Source: Ampelomyces quisqualis (Eukaryota; Ascomycota; Dothideomycetes; Pleosporales; Phaeosphaeriaceae). From it: a DNA stretch of 64,000 nt. Where the stretch lies: the NCBI GenBank assembly GCA_018398575.1, contig JAGTXZ010000024.1, positions 1,054,001 through 1,118,000 on the forward strand, written 5' to 3'. The notes beneath the pieces are model-generated. The model saw nothing but the letters and a program-made list of their open reading frames with translations. It ran no database searches and was not told where the DNA came from. Both the position numbers and the translations under genes were made by a program. Positions 11,901 to 22,235 of this stretch are shown here, in pieces; within the stretch, counting starts at the first letter, position 1, and every line of letters starts with the position of its first letter.

Positions 11901-13265
11901 AATGTCCGCTTCGGCAGTGATCTCGGGATCTTTGAATCCAGAAGTGTCCGGGATTGGAGCATCAATGGTCTCGAAAAGCTCGCCAGCAGCTAGAGCAGCC
12001 TTGGCTATCGTAACGATTGGGCCTGCAACTCTGCCAATAGACTGAACTGCTGCCATGACCGAGAAGAGCACCACAGCAATGTCGCCGACACTGCCAATCT
12101 TTCCATTGGTGTATTGCTTGATGCCAAACCAGAACGAGATGGCAAAAGTTCCGTACATGGCCACCATAGAGGGCGCAATCATCAGGCCCATCAGAGGTGC
12201 AGCCGCCCTTTCATTCTTGGCGGCTTTGTCGAGCAACTCCTCGTGTTGCTTGCCCAGTTTAGCTTCAGCGCCGAAAGCGGTCACGACTCGAATCGACGAG
12301 AAGATCTCGAAAGCAATAGCTGAAGCATCAGTGTGAATCTTCTCTGTAACTTTGTGCACCTTGAAAAAGGGCCCGATGATCAGACTGTAGCAGACCACGA
12401 TGAAGGGCAGCGATGCGGAAGCCACCAGCGTCAGCAGCCATGCCTTTATGAAGGCGACGACGTACAGTCCTATGACAAAGGAAAGTGACTGGAACAACAT
12501 GGCAAAGTGCTGCGATATAGCGAGCTGGATGGTATTCGACGATGTCGTGATGCGTGTGGACACTTTGCCGGGGCTGATGGTATCGATGATGCTAACGGGT
12601 TGTGCGAAGAGGGCACGCAGGTATGCTAGGCGAAGCGCAGCAGATATGCGTAAGCCACTGATTCGAATAGAAATCTATACTCCATGTAAGCATATGCATA
12701 CAGCATCAAAATGAACACCTACCAGTGAAAGGTACGATAGCACGAACTTGGCGATGAAGAGATAGAAGATGAACAGCGCTAGTCTGTTGATTTCTGCTTG
12801 GAACTCTCCTTGTGTGACTGCAGTGCCTGGGATGAAGTAGTCGGTGAACGTGCCGACCAATTGTCCTACGACATATTAGCACCACACATGCTGTGGACAG
12901 TGATGTATCGCACCAAAGACAACGTTCATGAGTGGCATCGTGATACCAGACCCTATCGAAGTAAGACAGCATATTACTATAAGGAAGAAGTCGAGCTTGG
13001 TTCCGTATGTAAACACTCGCTAGGGACGGATATTAGCGAAGCAGCAGCCAATGCATTGTCAGATACTCACAAAGTAGTTCTTCATGTTACTATCTCCAGT
13101 CTTCTTGACCGGCTTTTTGCCATCCTCTTGTACTTCAACGGTCTCGGCGACATTATCCTTTTGCGTCGTGCCCGCTTCGAGAATTTGTGCTGTGACTGCC
13201 GCATTCTCCCCTGCAGCCGAAGCCGCAGGAGGCTGTAGCGGTTTGGACCTACCAACTGTGTCCAT
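8947..13265 (-). CDS. Full-length ABCB/P-glycoprotein-type ABC transporter, 1351 aa
   Basis: There are six exons on the minus strand: 13265-13071, 13019-12914, 12865-12723, 12674-9684, 9627-9034 and 8973-8947. Together they give 1351 residues arranged TMD1-NBD1-TMD2-NBD2. The last exon is only 27 nt (CQAQALDR). NBD1 has Walker A GPSGSGKST (about 441-449), Q-loop QQEPFLF, signature LSGGQRQR (about 622), Walker B ILILDEATSAID and H-loop AHRLST. NBD2 has GASGCGKST split by intron 4, SQEPTLYEG, LSGGQKQR, LLLLDEATSSLD and AHRLAT. Both ATP sites therefore look intact. The family exports hydrophobic drugs, lipids or peptide pheromones across the plasma membrane; the substrate cannot be inferred. NBD1 carries an extra charged segment of about 69 residues (about 461-529) between Walker A and the Q-loop. 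The 70-residue N-terminus is hydrophilic and cytosolic. Confidence 0.93.
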
Positions 13266-14343
13266 GGTTGTGCAAGAAGCGTATCAAAAAGAACAAGTGC
13301 GAACCGAGAACATTAAGCAAAAAGTGAGCGCGAGAGGAGACGTTTTGATGTTGCGTCCAAAACCTGGTGCCTGAGCTCTTGGCCTTGAACGTCGTAGGGA
13401 ATGGAACCTTTGTTTCGCTTACGCCACGATCTCGCATTTTCCGTGCCAATTGCGTATTAATCGAAAAAATAACGGACAGTGAAGGAACGTCAGCGCGTAG
13501 GTGGTAGCACGACTGAATGACTCCCCGCTACTTTTCGTCTTTCTCTTGGCAGTGAATGCGAGGACATAACTTGACCGTGAGCCGCGCTAGTCGAGAATCT
13601 TCCTAATCGGGCGACTTCATGCGAATTGAAAAGCGGATAGCATCCATCCATTCCTCCTACTCACTTGCACTCATAAATTAGCATCTGACCTGGTGAAGTG
13701 CGTGGAGCACATACCCTTTTCCGCAAAAATTCGATTCGCAAGAATATTACCACGAATGAGTACATGTGCAGCGCATCTACCGACTCTGCGATGCTTGCCC
13801 CTGGCCAAGTATCCGTACACGACGTGAACTTCTAGGAAAGCACTCGAAACGCTGGACTTGTGGCGCAAGGCAGCAATCAACGTGCAAGCATTGCGCTTTG
13901 GCAGTGCATGAACTAGACCGATCAAGGCAGTATGATGGGCCAAGACACATGTCGCGCAGATCTCGAGTAGCACACCATGTTGAAACTCTGCGAGGTGAAC
14001 AAGCACCGAATCAAGCTTCGTCGACCCAATCCATCAGGGGCGTTAATGTGAAATACGATTAAATGGCACTACAAATACAAAGATGACCAACGAAGAAGTT
14101 ACTGAAACGGAATGACGATGATGTGAAATCCATGACTACAAGGAGAAAGTGACTACCACAATTGAAGTCCCGATCCCGATCCTGCTTTTCTCAAACGCCA
14201 ATCCGAAAGCCTCAAAGCAAACGCCAAGGGTGATGCACTCCAAAGAAACCGCTGCCTGAACCTACTCAGTAAAACTCATTCCAATTCCTGATCCGCCTCT
14301 GCTCCGTCCACCACTTCTTCGCGCGAATAGGAAGGACAGCCTC
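13266..14343. other. Intergenic: ABC transporter promoter and STU1 3' region
   Basis: About 1.1 kb lies between two minus-strand genes. Short open frames on both strands are unconvincing and no tRNA or repeat is seen. The part next to 13265 should be the transporter promoter. Confidence 0.5.
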
Positions 14344-17300
14344 CTAAGCCCTGCTTCTCTTCGCGAGATAGTACGTCAGCAGATTAAGGTGCTGCTCCCT
14401 TGCACCAGCAACTGCTCGCCAAAAGCTGTCGTTGTCTTGCTCTCCAACAGGGGCGGCAATGCGCTCGTGAAGCGCGATGCAAAATTCAATGTTTGCCTTG
14501 CGCACATCGGCGTCCTGATCGTCCATGCATCGCACTGCGAGCTTGCCAAGACGAGATGTTTGTTCGGGAGACATTGAGACATTCTTTGCGCCGCTGATCA
14601 GGACAAGAGACGCAAGTGTGCTGAGAGCCATTGTCGCTATGCGAGTCGAGCTAGCACCAGATGAAGATGCGACGGAAGACTTTGAGTTTGGCGATGAGGT
14701 AGGCGTCGATGAAGGTGAGTCCTCAATCAAAGAGAGAACAGCGTTTAAGCAGTCTGAAGTCTGACCAAACTTGACAATCTCATCGGCAGTACTCTCGAGG
14801 TCGACGGCAATGTGTGAAGTATTCTCGTACTGACCCTTCGTCTGTAGAACTGCACAAAGCACTCGAGAGAAGTACTTTGCTGTCTCCTTGCGGTACAGAG
14901 ACAACATGGCGCGGATTGTGGCCAGGGCTTGTACTTTCAAGTTTGCTGCTTTCATGGGTGAAGTCTTCAATTCTCCGGTGGGGGCTTCGAGGAAGTCCAG
15001 ACAGGCCAAGAGTAAACGACCAAAGTTTTCGTCGTTGGTGCCCCAGATCTCATGGTTAGACCGGATCATGTCCTGCATGCGACGGAACATGTGAGCTTCG
15101 ACTGTGCGACCCTCGATCTTCTTGATACCACTCGTAAGTAATTGTCGATTCTTGAGCACTTCGGAGCTGTTGCTGTCATCGTCTGCGACTAGTACGCTTT
15201 CAGTACTAGCTGTCTTATGATGACTTCGAGGCCGCTCTTCCTTCGAATTGCCCATTACGGTGTCGCTTAAAGTGCTCTCGTTGCTAGGCCTTCGCTCAAT
15301 GTTCTTCTCATTGATGGGAAGTTCACCGAGCACGGGTTTCGTCGCTTCATGGTCGACAGCGGGGTATTCGTCACCCACAAAAGGATCTTCAAAGACTTGG
15401 ACCTCGTCGTGCGCATCAGTGCCTCGTGTGCTTGGGCGATCAGGCGAGCGTTGGCCTAGGCTGCGCGTTGACGACCGGAACCCGAAATTATTGACTTCAC
15501 CCATCGATTTCGGACTTCTGAGCATCGACGCACGCGGACTCGGCGCTGCGAATCGAGCTGGAGATTGTGTTGGTTTCGGTGGCGTATTGTGTGTTGGCTG
15601 AGCTGTGGGTCTTGCTAGGTTAGGAATAACCATGGTAAAGTTTTCCTCATCGTCTATAGTATCATTATCGATTACCGTACTCGTGTCGAGGCCGTTCCTT
15701 TGTCGAAATGGAATGGTGCCTGGGTCGTGATGGCTCTGAGATCGCACAAATGGCTTTACTATGGTTAATTCCAAGTCATCGTCTTTCGCTATACTCCGCG
15801 CGGGGCTAGCCTGTCTGGAGCTTGTGCTTGCAGGTTTTGCAGCTGTTGCGCTCTGCCCAAGCCTCGACTTGCTCCGGACAGGGCTCACATTTGGGCTGTT
15901 CTGCGTTTGTGATCGCGGACGAACACTGCTCTTGGGTAGAACAGATTTCTTCGCTGTGGCAGCAGCTGATGTCTTTTCCGGTGTCACTGATGGTGTCACC
16001 TTACCGGTGCCAGCACGACGCACAGCGTACGGGTCTGCAGTCGCAGGTCGGGTGAGTTCAGGTCGTGGTCTGATTGGCCGGCGTACTGTCCCTGACATGA
16101 GCGAGCCAGTACCGGTGGAGTTCTTCAACGCGGATTTGGTCGACTCGCCGGACATGGCTGAAGGTGGACGCGCAGAGCCAGACAAAGCAGTTGAGGCAGT
16201 CCTAGCGCCTAGTGACTTTGATGACTGCGATTTGGCCGGCGTGTAGGTGGCAGCAGCAGACATGGGTCGATCGGGTACGTTTTGTGCGGCTGCCTTGGCT
16301 CTTCGTTGTTCTGCGATCTTCTCTTTCAATGCGACGCGCGCAGCTCCAACACCAACGGATTTGGAAAAGGATGATGTGCTTGTCTGAGACAAACCCACAG
16401 ACGTGTTTGGGTTGTTGGGGTCTTTTTCGAGGGCTGTCTTCTCTCGCTTTTCCAGTGTGTCAAACATACTGTAATTGTTGTGTCAGTAGCGATCATTCCT
16501 GCCATGCGGTTTCGAACTTACGCTTCGGCTCTTTGCGGCCACACCAAAGCAAATGTCCAGTAGGTGCTCCTGTACGCTTCTCGTACCTTGGGATTGGCAT
16601 CAGTGACACCCTTGCGGATAATCTTCTCTAGAGTGTCCAAAGCACCCGAGTGCTCGACGTGCGCCTTGTGTTTCCTGATCAATATCTTCACCCAGCTTGC
16701 CGAGTGCGATCGTGGCTGCACGTTCTTGTCTTGTCCCGCAAACGCCACATGTTGCAGTATGCGGTTGTTGTAGGTCGTGTTGGAGATGATAGCCTCGACC
16801 GTGGTGTTGCCGTTTTGTGCAGCAATGTTCTTGGTTGCCGCGCACATCTTGATGAAGCTCTGCAGGAGAATCTCGACCCAGGGATCAATAGCGTGGCCCA
16901 GTGTCTTGGCGAGCTCCTGCACCAGCTGGCAGCCATTTGTGGACATGGTCGTCCGGAGGGTGTTGGCCACTTTCAAGATGCCATCCAACAGCGATTTGAT
17001 GCCGGCGAGAAAGGCAGCGGGGAACTCGGACGGCGCGTTGCCCATCAGTATCCGCCTCAGCTTGGTGGTGTTCTTGTCTCGTGCCAGCCAGTTGGCTTCT
17101 GATTCCCGTCCTTCGAACGGGGGTGCCATGTCGCGGAGCATGTCGTCGAGCTCGCGCTGGGTGTAGACATGGATCGGGTCCATGGCGACTGTCTCGGCCG
17201 GAGGAGGCTGTTCTGCGGCCAGACTGTCTGCGAGCCCGATGTCTGGTTGCAAGGCCTGCGCTCTTTGTGTGGGGAGGGGGCGCTCGCGTTGTGGTTGAGG

Positions 17301-18078
17301 TGGCGGCATTTCCTCGCTGTTGGCGGCAGTTGCGGCGCCGTCCAGGTGGGCGGTGATGAAGGTCGCGATTGCCTTGCGGACATTGGTCGCGATGAGCTGC
17401 TTCTTCAGGTTCGCCTTGGCGTGTTCGGGCGCGCTCGTGAACAGGTCGACCACGGCGTGCTTGGCAGTGTCGCGCACGCCCGCATCCGCGTCCTCGAGGT
17501 TGGCTATCATTTGCGGCGCGTAGCTGCGGAAAGGCAGGTTCTCGCTCTTGTTCATCTGTTCCCGCGCAGGCATTAGCCACCGTCGCCCATGGGGCTCTCA
17601 CGTGGGGACGCACCTTCACGACCCACGTCATGGACGTGTCTTTGGCGCGCGCATTGGCTCCCTTCATGGCATTGTGCATCAGCGTCTCGACTTCGAGCGG
17701 GCACAGGCTGTGCACATCTGCGAGTAGCTGCAGCGACGCCGCGCGGTGGCTCTCGCGCGCATCGCCCAGCTTGTCCAGCAGCAATGCGCAGAGCTTCGAG
17801 GCCTGCGACGTGATGACCGTCGTCTCTCTCTGCAGCTGCAGGCGCTTGATAAAGTGGCTCAGCGTGGAAAAGCCCGTCGACACCAGCGCAGCAGAGGTCG
17901 TGGCGCTGATGGCAATGCGGATGCATTCGAAGATGGGCGCCTGGCATTCGTCGGGCACCCGGTTGTGCTTGATGTTGGACTTGACATGGTTGAACAGCTG
18001 CAGTCGCTGGTCCACGTTGGTCGACGGCTTCTTCAGCGCCGCCAGGAGCGTGTTGGTCTGCTCCAGCATGTCGGGCAT
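14344..18078 (-). CDS. stu1: CLASP-family microtubule-associated protein Stu1, 1207 aa
   Basis: There are three exons: 18078-17614, 17555-16522 and 16468-14344, giving 1207 residues. I chose the ATG at 18078 because the frame further upstream offers only non-ATG codons. The N-terminal 220 residues form TOG/HEAT-like repeats (LVSTGFSTLSHFIKRL, LPFRSYAPQMIANLEDADAG, VRDTAKHAVVDLF), and a second helical CLASP_N-like region covers about 290-500. A Ser/Pro/Arg/Lys-rich linker of roughly 400 residues follows, as in the microtubule-binding part of CLASPs, and the C-terminal 250 residues are again helical. Stu1/CLASP binds plus ends and stabilises spindle microtubules and kinetochore attachments; it is usually essential. 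Family length (about 1100-1500) and domain order agree. The first intron lies within the first TOG array at a VVK-MNKSEN junction. Confidence 0.9.
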
Positions 18079-18393
18079 TTTGGGCGTAGAGTGGCAGGCG
18101 CGGGGCACATGGGGTCGATGGAATGTTTACAGCGGTGCTCCAGGCGTTGTTAGGGTGGTCGCGCTATGCCACAAACCTACCACACCAATGACCGTTTCCC
18201 TTGACAACCGTGCGCCCCCGCTGCCGGGTGTCCGCACACGTGCCACGGTGCCACCGTGCTTCCCTTCGCCGCCTCAACACAAGTGGACATGGATACGTGG
18301 TGGCAAAAGAAGTGGTTTCATGGTAGATACAGCTACATATCGAGCAAGGACTGTGGACGTCCCCCGTCATGCGACACTCAAGGGAACATCATG
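18079..18393. other. Short spacer between THI4 and STU1
   Basis: These 315 bp between two minus-strand genes hold the THI4 3' UTR and the STU1 promoter. Nothing else is visible. Confidence 0.45.
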
Positions 18394-19439
18394 CTACTCG
18401 TCGTTCTGGGCCTTCCTCTCGTCCCACACATTCACAGCCTCTTCGGCAGCCTTGACACCACTGAGCGCCATGGCACCAAAGGTAGGCCCCATGCGGTTTG
18501 CACCATCGACTTCACTGAGTTCCATGCCGCCCACAATCAAGCCAGGCACGACTTCACGGGTGCGTTTGACGATGGCGTCTTCGGCGGTGCGCATGTCGAG
18601 ACCACGCATGCCGCCGAGCTGCGGAAGCTGCTGCATGGAGACGAGCCGCTTGACGCTGAAGGCACCAAAGGGACCGTCGTGGCCAGTGGTGGAGATCACA
18701 AGGGGTGCATTGATGGTGTTGGGGTCCATGCAGGACTGGTCTGATGAGGCGTTAGTGCGACGGCATGAGGCGAGCTGTCAGTACCGTACTGACCGTCATG
18801 GTGCATAGAAACAAGGGTCCAGTTCGTCACGACACCGGCGATGCGGACGGCATTCGGGTCCTCGGAGGTAGGAGCAGGACGGGTGATCAAGTCCTCAACG
18901 GCAGTGGCATTGAAGAGCTTGACATTGGGGAACTGCAGCACCTTGCTCAACAGAGTCGAAGTGAAAAGCGCGGCGTGCTTGACAACGACAAAGTCGCCCT
19001 CATCCTCGTATGCCACCCCGATCTCGTTCAGGAAGAGCTCAGCAGGCTTGCGCATCACCATGGCGCTGAAGAGCTGGCCACCGAGCCATGCACCACCACC
19101 AGGAGCGACACCAGCCTCGATCACAGCAATCTTGAGGTCAGGACGCTTGGATGCGAGCGTGTATGCAGCGCTGAGACCACAAGAGCCTGCGCCGATGATC
19201 ACGACGTCAGACTCGGCATAGCTGTCCAAGTCGTTGAAGTAGCGACGGGTCATGGCACGAGAGACCTGCGACTCTCGAATGGGGGAAAAGGTGAACTTCT
19301 CCCAGTTGTTCTCGACCTCAGCCAGAGATTGGATCACGCCATGGGAGGCAACAGGCTTGACGGCGAGATCCTTCTTGAGGCTCAGGCCATTGCCAGTGCT
19401 GGCGACAGGAACATCGAAAGTGGCAGCAGGAGGAGACAT
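18394..19439 (-). CDS. thi4: Thiamine thiazole synthase THI4, 330 aa
   Basis: Two exons, 19439-18794 and 18740-18394, encode 330 residues. Thi4 makes the thiazole half of thiamine from NAD and glycine. In fungi and plants it donates the sulfur of its own active-site cysteine, so each molecule works once. That cysteine is present at about 219 in DDQSCMDPNTINAP, directly after the splice junction. The dinucleotide-binding motif IIGAGSCGLSAAY is at about 82-94, and further conserved parts are GGGAWLGGQLFSAMV, STTGHDGPFGAFSVKR and the C-terminal MGPTFGAMALSGVKAAE. Length matches yeast Thi4 (326). The N-terminus has no strong presequence, so location is uncertain. The gene is tandem with STU1. Its 5' leader carries a TPP riboswitch (19514-19655), which implies repression when thiamine is plentiful. 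Confidence 0.97.
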
Positions 19440-19489
19440 GCTGAGGTTTGTTCAAGGTAGCTTGGTGCCTGCGATCTGTTAAGACTATC

Positions 19490-19674
19490 CTGTGAGAGGA
19501 GAAGGGAGCAAGAGCATGTCCTTGCGCTGGTATTATCCAGATCAAGTTATGACCGTATAATCTCAGATCGAAACCAGTACCTGCCTACCGCCATCACTGC
19601 CAGCAAAGGCAACCATGGAAGCAGACAGATACTGAAGACGAACACCGGTTCATGCGTATACTTAGCTGATATAC
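19490..19674 (-). other. Predicted 5'-leader intron of THI4 enclosing the riboswitch
   Basis: On the minus strand a good donor, CAAG followed by GTATAT, starts at 19674, just before the aptamer. A pyrimidine-rich acceptor ending CTCTCACAG falls at 19490, just after it; a second possible acceptor ends at 19476. In Neurospora and Aspergillus, TPP riboswitches sit in leader introns and change splice-site choice. The same layout here is an inference from these sites. Confidence 0.5.
19514..19655 (-). promoter_or_regulatory. TPP riboswitch (thiamine pyrophosphate aptamer) in the THI4 leader
   Basis: Read on the minus strand, this 142-nt segment has the whole TPP aptamer. P1 is GCATG (19655-19651) pairing with CATGC (19518-19514). 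P2 is ACCGGTGT pairing with ATACGGT. The invariant CTGAGA forms J3-2, and CTTGATCTGGATAATACCAG followed by GCG forms P4-P5 and the pyrophosphate-binding side. P3 is elongated: CAGTATCTGTCTGC pairs with a later GCAGGTACTG-containing strand to give about 14 pairs with G-U wobbles, a fungal trait. It ends about 75 nt before the THI4 ATG. Binding of TPP should reduce THI4 expression, most likely through splicing. Confidence 0.95.
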
Positions 19675-21138
19675 CTTGATAGCGAGAGGATAACACCCGC
19701 GTGCAGACATTGTCCTGCATAGTGGGTGCCATACTTATGGGTGAGTATCTAATGAGTCGTCAGCAGATCTTCATAAGTATTGAAGGATGGGATTGATGAG
19801 TACGGCTGATATATCTTGAAATAGATCGTTAGAAGGGTGGTGAAAAGAAGGAAAGAGGAAGGTGAAGGAGTTTAAGTACCCACCTCTTTCCATGTGTAGC
19901 CGTTGAGGTGGGGTAGCTATCACACACTTGCCTCTGCCCCACCAAGTGACAACCAGTGCCTGCGATGTCGAACATATCCACGAGTAGGAAGGATGGGTAA
20001 TGAATGCTGTGTAATGATAATACCTTGCCGCAGAGGCTTTGTGGGGCATCCCTTTCAAATTGTGTTGGGCGCTCCAAGTGACGACAAAGCGAAATTCATC
20101 CACCACCTTTCAACCGGATAAAGTCCAAAGCAGCAAGTGATTTACAACGACCTGCAGACGGAGATGTACCCATTATCTCGGCGCTCGTAGCCTGCTGATG
20201 AAAGGCATGCAAACTGTATATATCCATTGGTTTGGCGGTGCAGACCACGCCTAGATACAGCTGTGTCGGGTTTTGATGTAGCTATGCCTCCAACTAATCT
20301 TACTTGGGTATATTAGACCAATATTTGTCCAACTTGTATATTGAAGAAGATTGAGAAAAGGAGAAGTGACGATGCGACTCGTGGACAATGTACCGTTTGT
20401 AGTGGGCTAGATGTTTCGCGAGATCATTCGGACTTTTTGTACACTAATTCTAGGTCGCTATGGAAAGATAGCTCGACTTGTGTGGTTGCAATGACTTAGC
20501 CCTGACAGTATGGTTGTCAGGTGATATAGTCTATGAAAGAATACTTGGCTTGATTCTGATTCGTATGGCAAGTCTTGTGACGAAATTGCGGTCGGTGTGC
20601 ACCACTACTATGTTGGGAACATTGTCGGTTGTCGGACGTAGGGTGACTTTGAATCATTGTACTCGGTAATTCGGTGCAACACGGGGCGGATATCAGATTC
20701 AGGACGGCTTCGTGTGCGGACCAATCAACTAGCTGGTCCGAAAATGGTGTGTGAGGAGAAACCCTTGTTTGCCGCAAGACGATGCTGGTGCACTTCAGGA
20801 CAATGCGTTGCAGGCCGTGCCGCCGTTCGATTGTTCCGGCAGGGTTCAAGGTGTCAGTGTACGGTACGATGAAACAGGGTCCGTGAGCCCCTGCGATGCT
20901 TGCTTGTCTCAAGAGTCAAGATTGTGGCTTGCTGATTACTGTTTGAAGTTGATTGAGTATGGCCCATATGAGCATGCGAACATGCAGCCGCTCGTAGTGT
21001 AGCATTGCGTAAGACATTGCGTGACCCATGGGCTTGCTCCATGGCACTGAGTGAGTGAGATTGGGACGGGCGTGTTCGACAGAGGCAGTGCGATGGCAGA
21101 GGTGACGCCGAAACCATTCCTTCAATTTCCCGCGGTAG

Positions 21139-21151
21139 CCCCCCCCCCCCC
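21139..21151. repeat. 13-nt C homopolymer
   Basis: An uninterrupted run of 13 C follows GCGGTAG. Its length is prone to slippage and sequencing error. Confidence 0.8.
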
Positions 21152-21652
21152 GAAGACACCGCCAAGGCCTAATCAGCCAACTATGTGAAGTAAATCTACT
21201 CCGTAGCCACTCACACACATTCAGTCAGACATAAAAGTCTTCAATTTTGATTATTACAGTCCTTTACTTCTATACTACAGAGAACCACCTTGAGGACACC
21301 CTTTCTTGGGTTTTCAACGGTATTCAAATCTGCGTAATCGAATTATCATTTTTGCTCACTAGGCACAGGAAATATTTTGGGTGGGTGGCTTGGAAGGGCT
21401 TCAAGACAGGGGGCTCATAGGGGAGGGGAATAACGTCCCAGACGCGTAGGAGACAGCGTTCAAGGGGGCACATGGACTTCTGGACTGCACGCTTGAAACA
21501 AGCGCTTCAGCTGCCATGCCGGGCGACATGACAGGTCTGCGCGTCAATGTGATGGAGACGCAGAGGTCAGTCGTTCTTGCGCTCGCTTGATGCTGTCGGC
21601 CTCAGCGATGGAGATGGGTCGCTGACATAGGGTTTCAAAAGTTCAGGTACGG

Positions 21653-21670
21653 TATCGTATTGATACGATG
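21653..21670. repeat. Palindrome TATCGTAT-TG-ATACGATG
   Basis: TATCGTAT and ATACGATG face each other across TG. Seven pairs are Watson-Crick and the outer pair is a wobble. The palindrome abuts a TACGGAGTA copy at 21671. Confidence 0.5.
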
Positions 21671-22235
21671 TACGGAGTAGCTTTTTCGAGAATAGATCTG
21701 TATTAACAGGGCGCGCACAGACTAGTTCATGTTCTGATCCTAGCCATTCGTAATCCTACAATCCTACCACCGGTACGGAGCACTGCAGCTTCTTTTCCTA
21801 CTCTTCCACATTGCATTCTACGACAGGAGAGTACCTCCCACCTTGAACAAGTCCTAGTCGTGCAGGACGTAGGAGTGCATCTCAATATTTCCCTGCTTGT
21901 TAAAGCTTAGCGTCTAATACAAGACATAGTACCCGTACGGAGGTACTCCGTGTATGTATTGATATGATACGGCACGGCATCTATGGTCTACCCATGACTA
22001 CCCACACCCGCCTCAGCGAGCCGTGCATGGAGATCCATGCGCCGCCGCCATTGGCCTGCCGCACTAGACTTTGAGGGGCCCGACGCTGCAGCTGGCGACT
22101 GGCGACTCGGAGTATTCCCAGTGCGCACACGCCGCAGACCTCATCGTCGACCTCTTCACGCCTTGCCGTCGTTGCTGCTGCTGCCGCCTGCTGTTCTTGT
22201 CGCGAGTCGTTGCCTACGTCCCCACAGCGTCCACC

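Larger units (their letters stand above)
19740..22235. other. Long gene-free region between THI4 and the LIM-RhoGAP gene
   Basis: About 2.5 kb shows no open frame with protein-like composition on either strand. It contains a 13-C run (21139-21151), a hairpin-forming palindrome (21653-21670), and two exact copies plus variants of the 9-mer TACGGAGTA (21197 inverted, 21671, and a facing pair near 21935-21950). The last few hundred bases are the RhoGAP promoter and leader. Unannotated noncoding RNA cannot be excluded. Confidence 0.5.

Noticed and set aside
16885..18108. Start of STU1 at 18108 with ten extra residues
   Set aside because: That position is GTG, not ATG; the first in-frame ATG is 18078. 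The frame also reads through intron 1 into nonsense after about 175 residues.
18765..19460. 231-codon plus-strand frame opposite THI4
   Set aside because: It is the antisense shadow of THI4, which has complete family motifs.
18394..22235. A thiamine biosynthesis gene cluster around THI4
   Set aside because: The neighbours are STU1 and a RhoGAP; no other thiamine gene is present.
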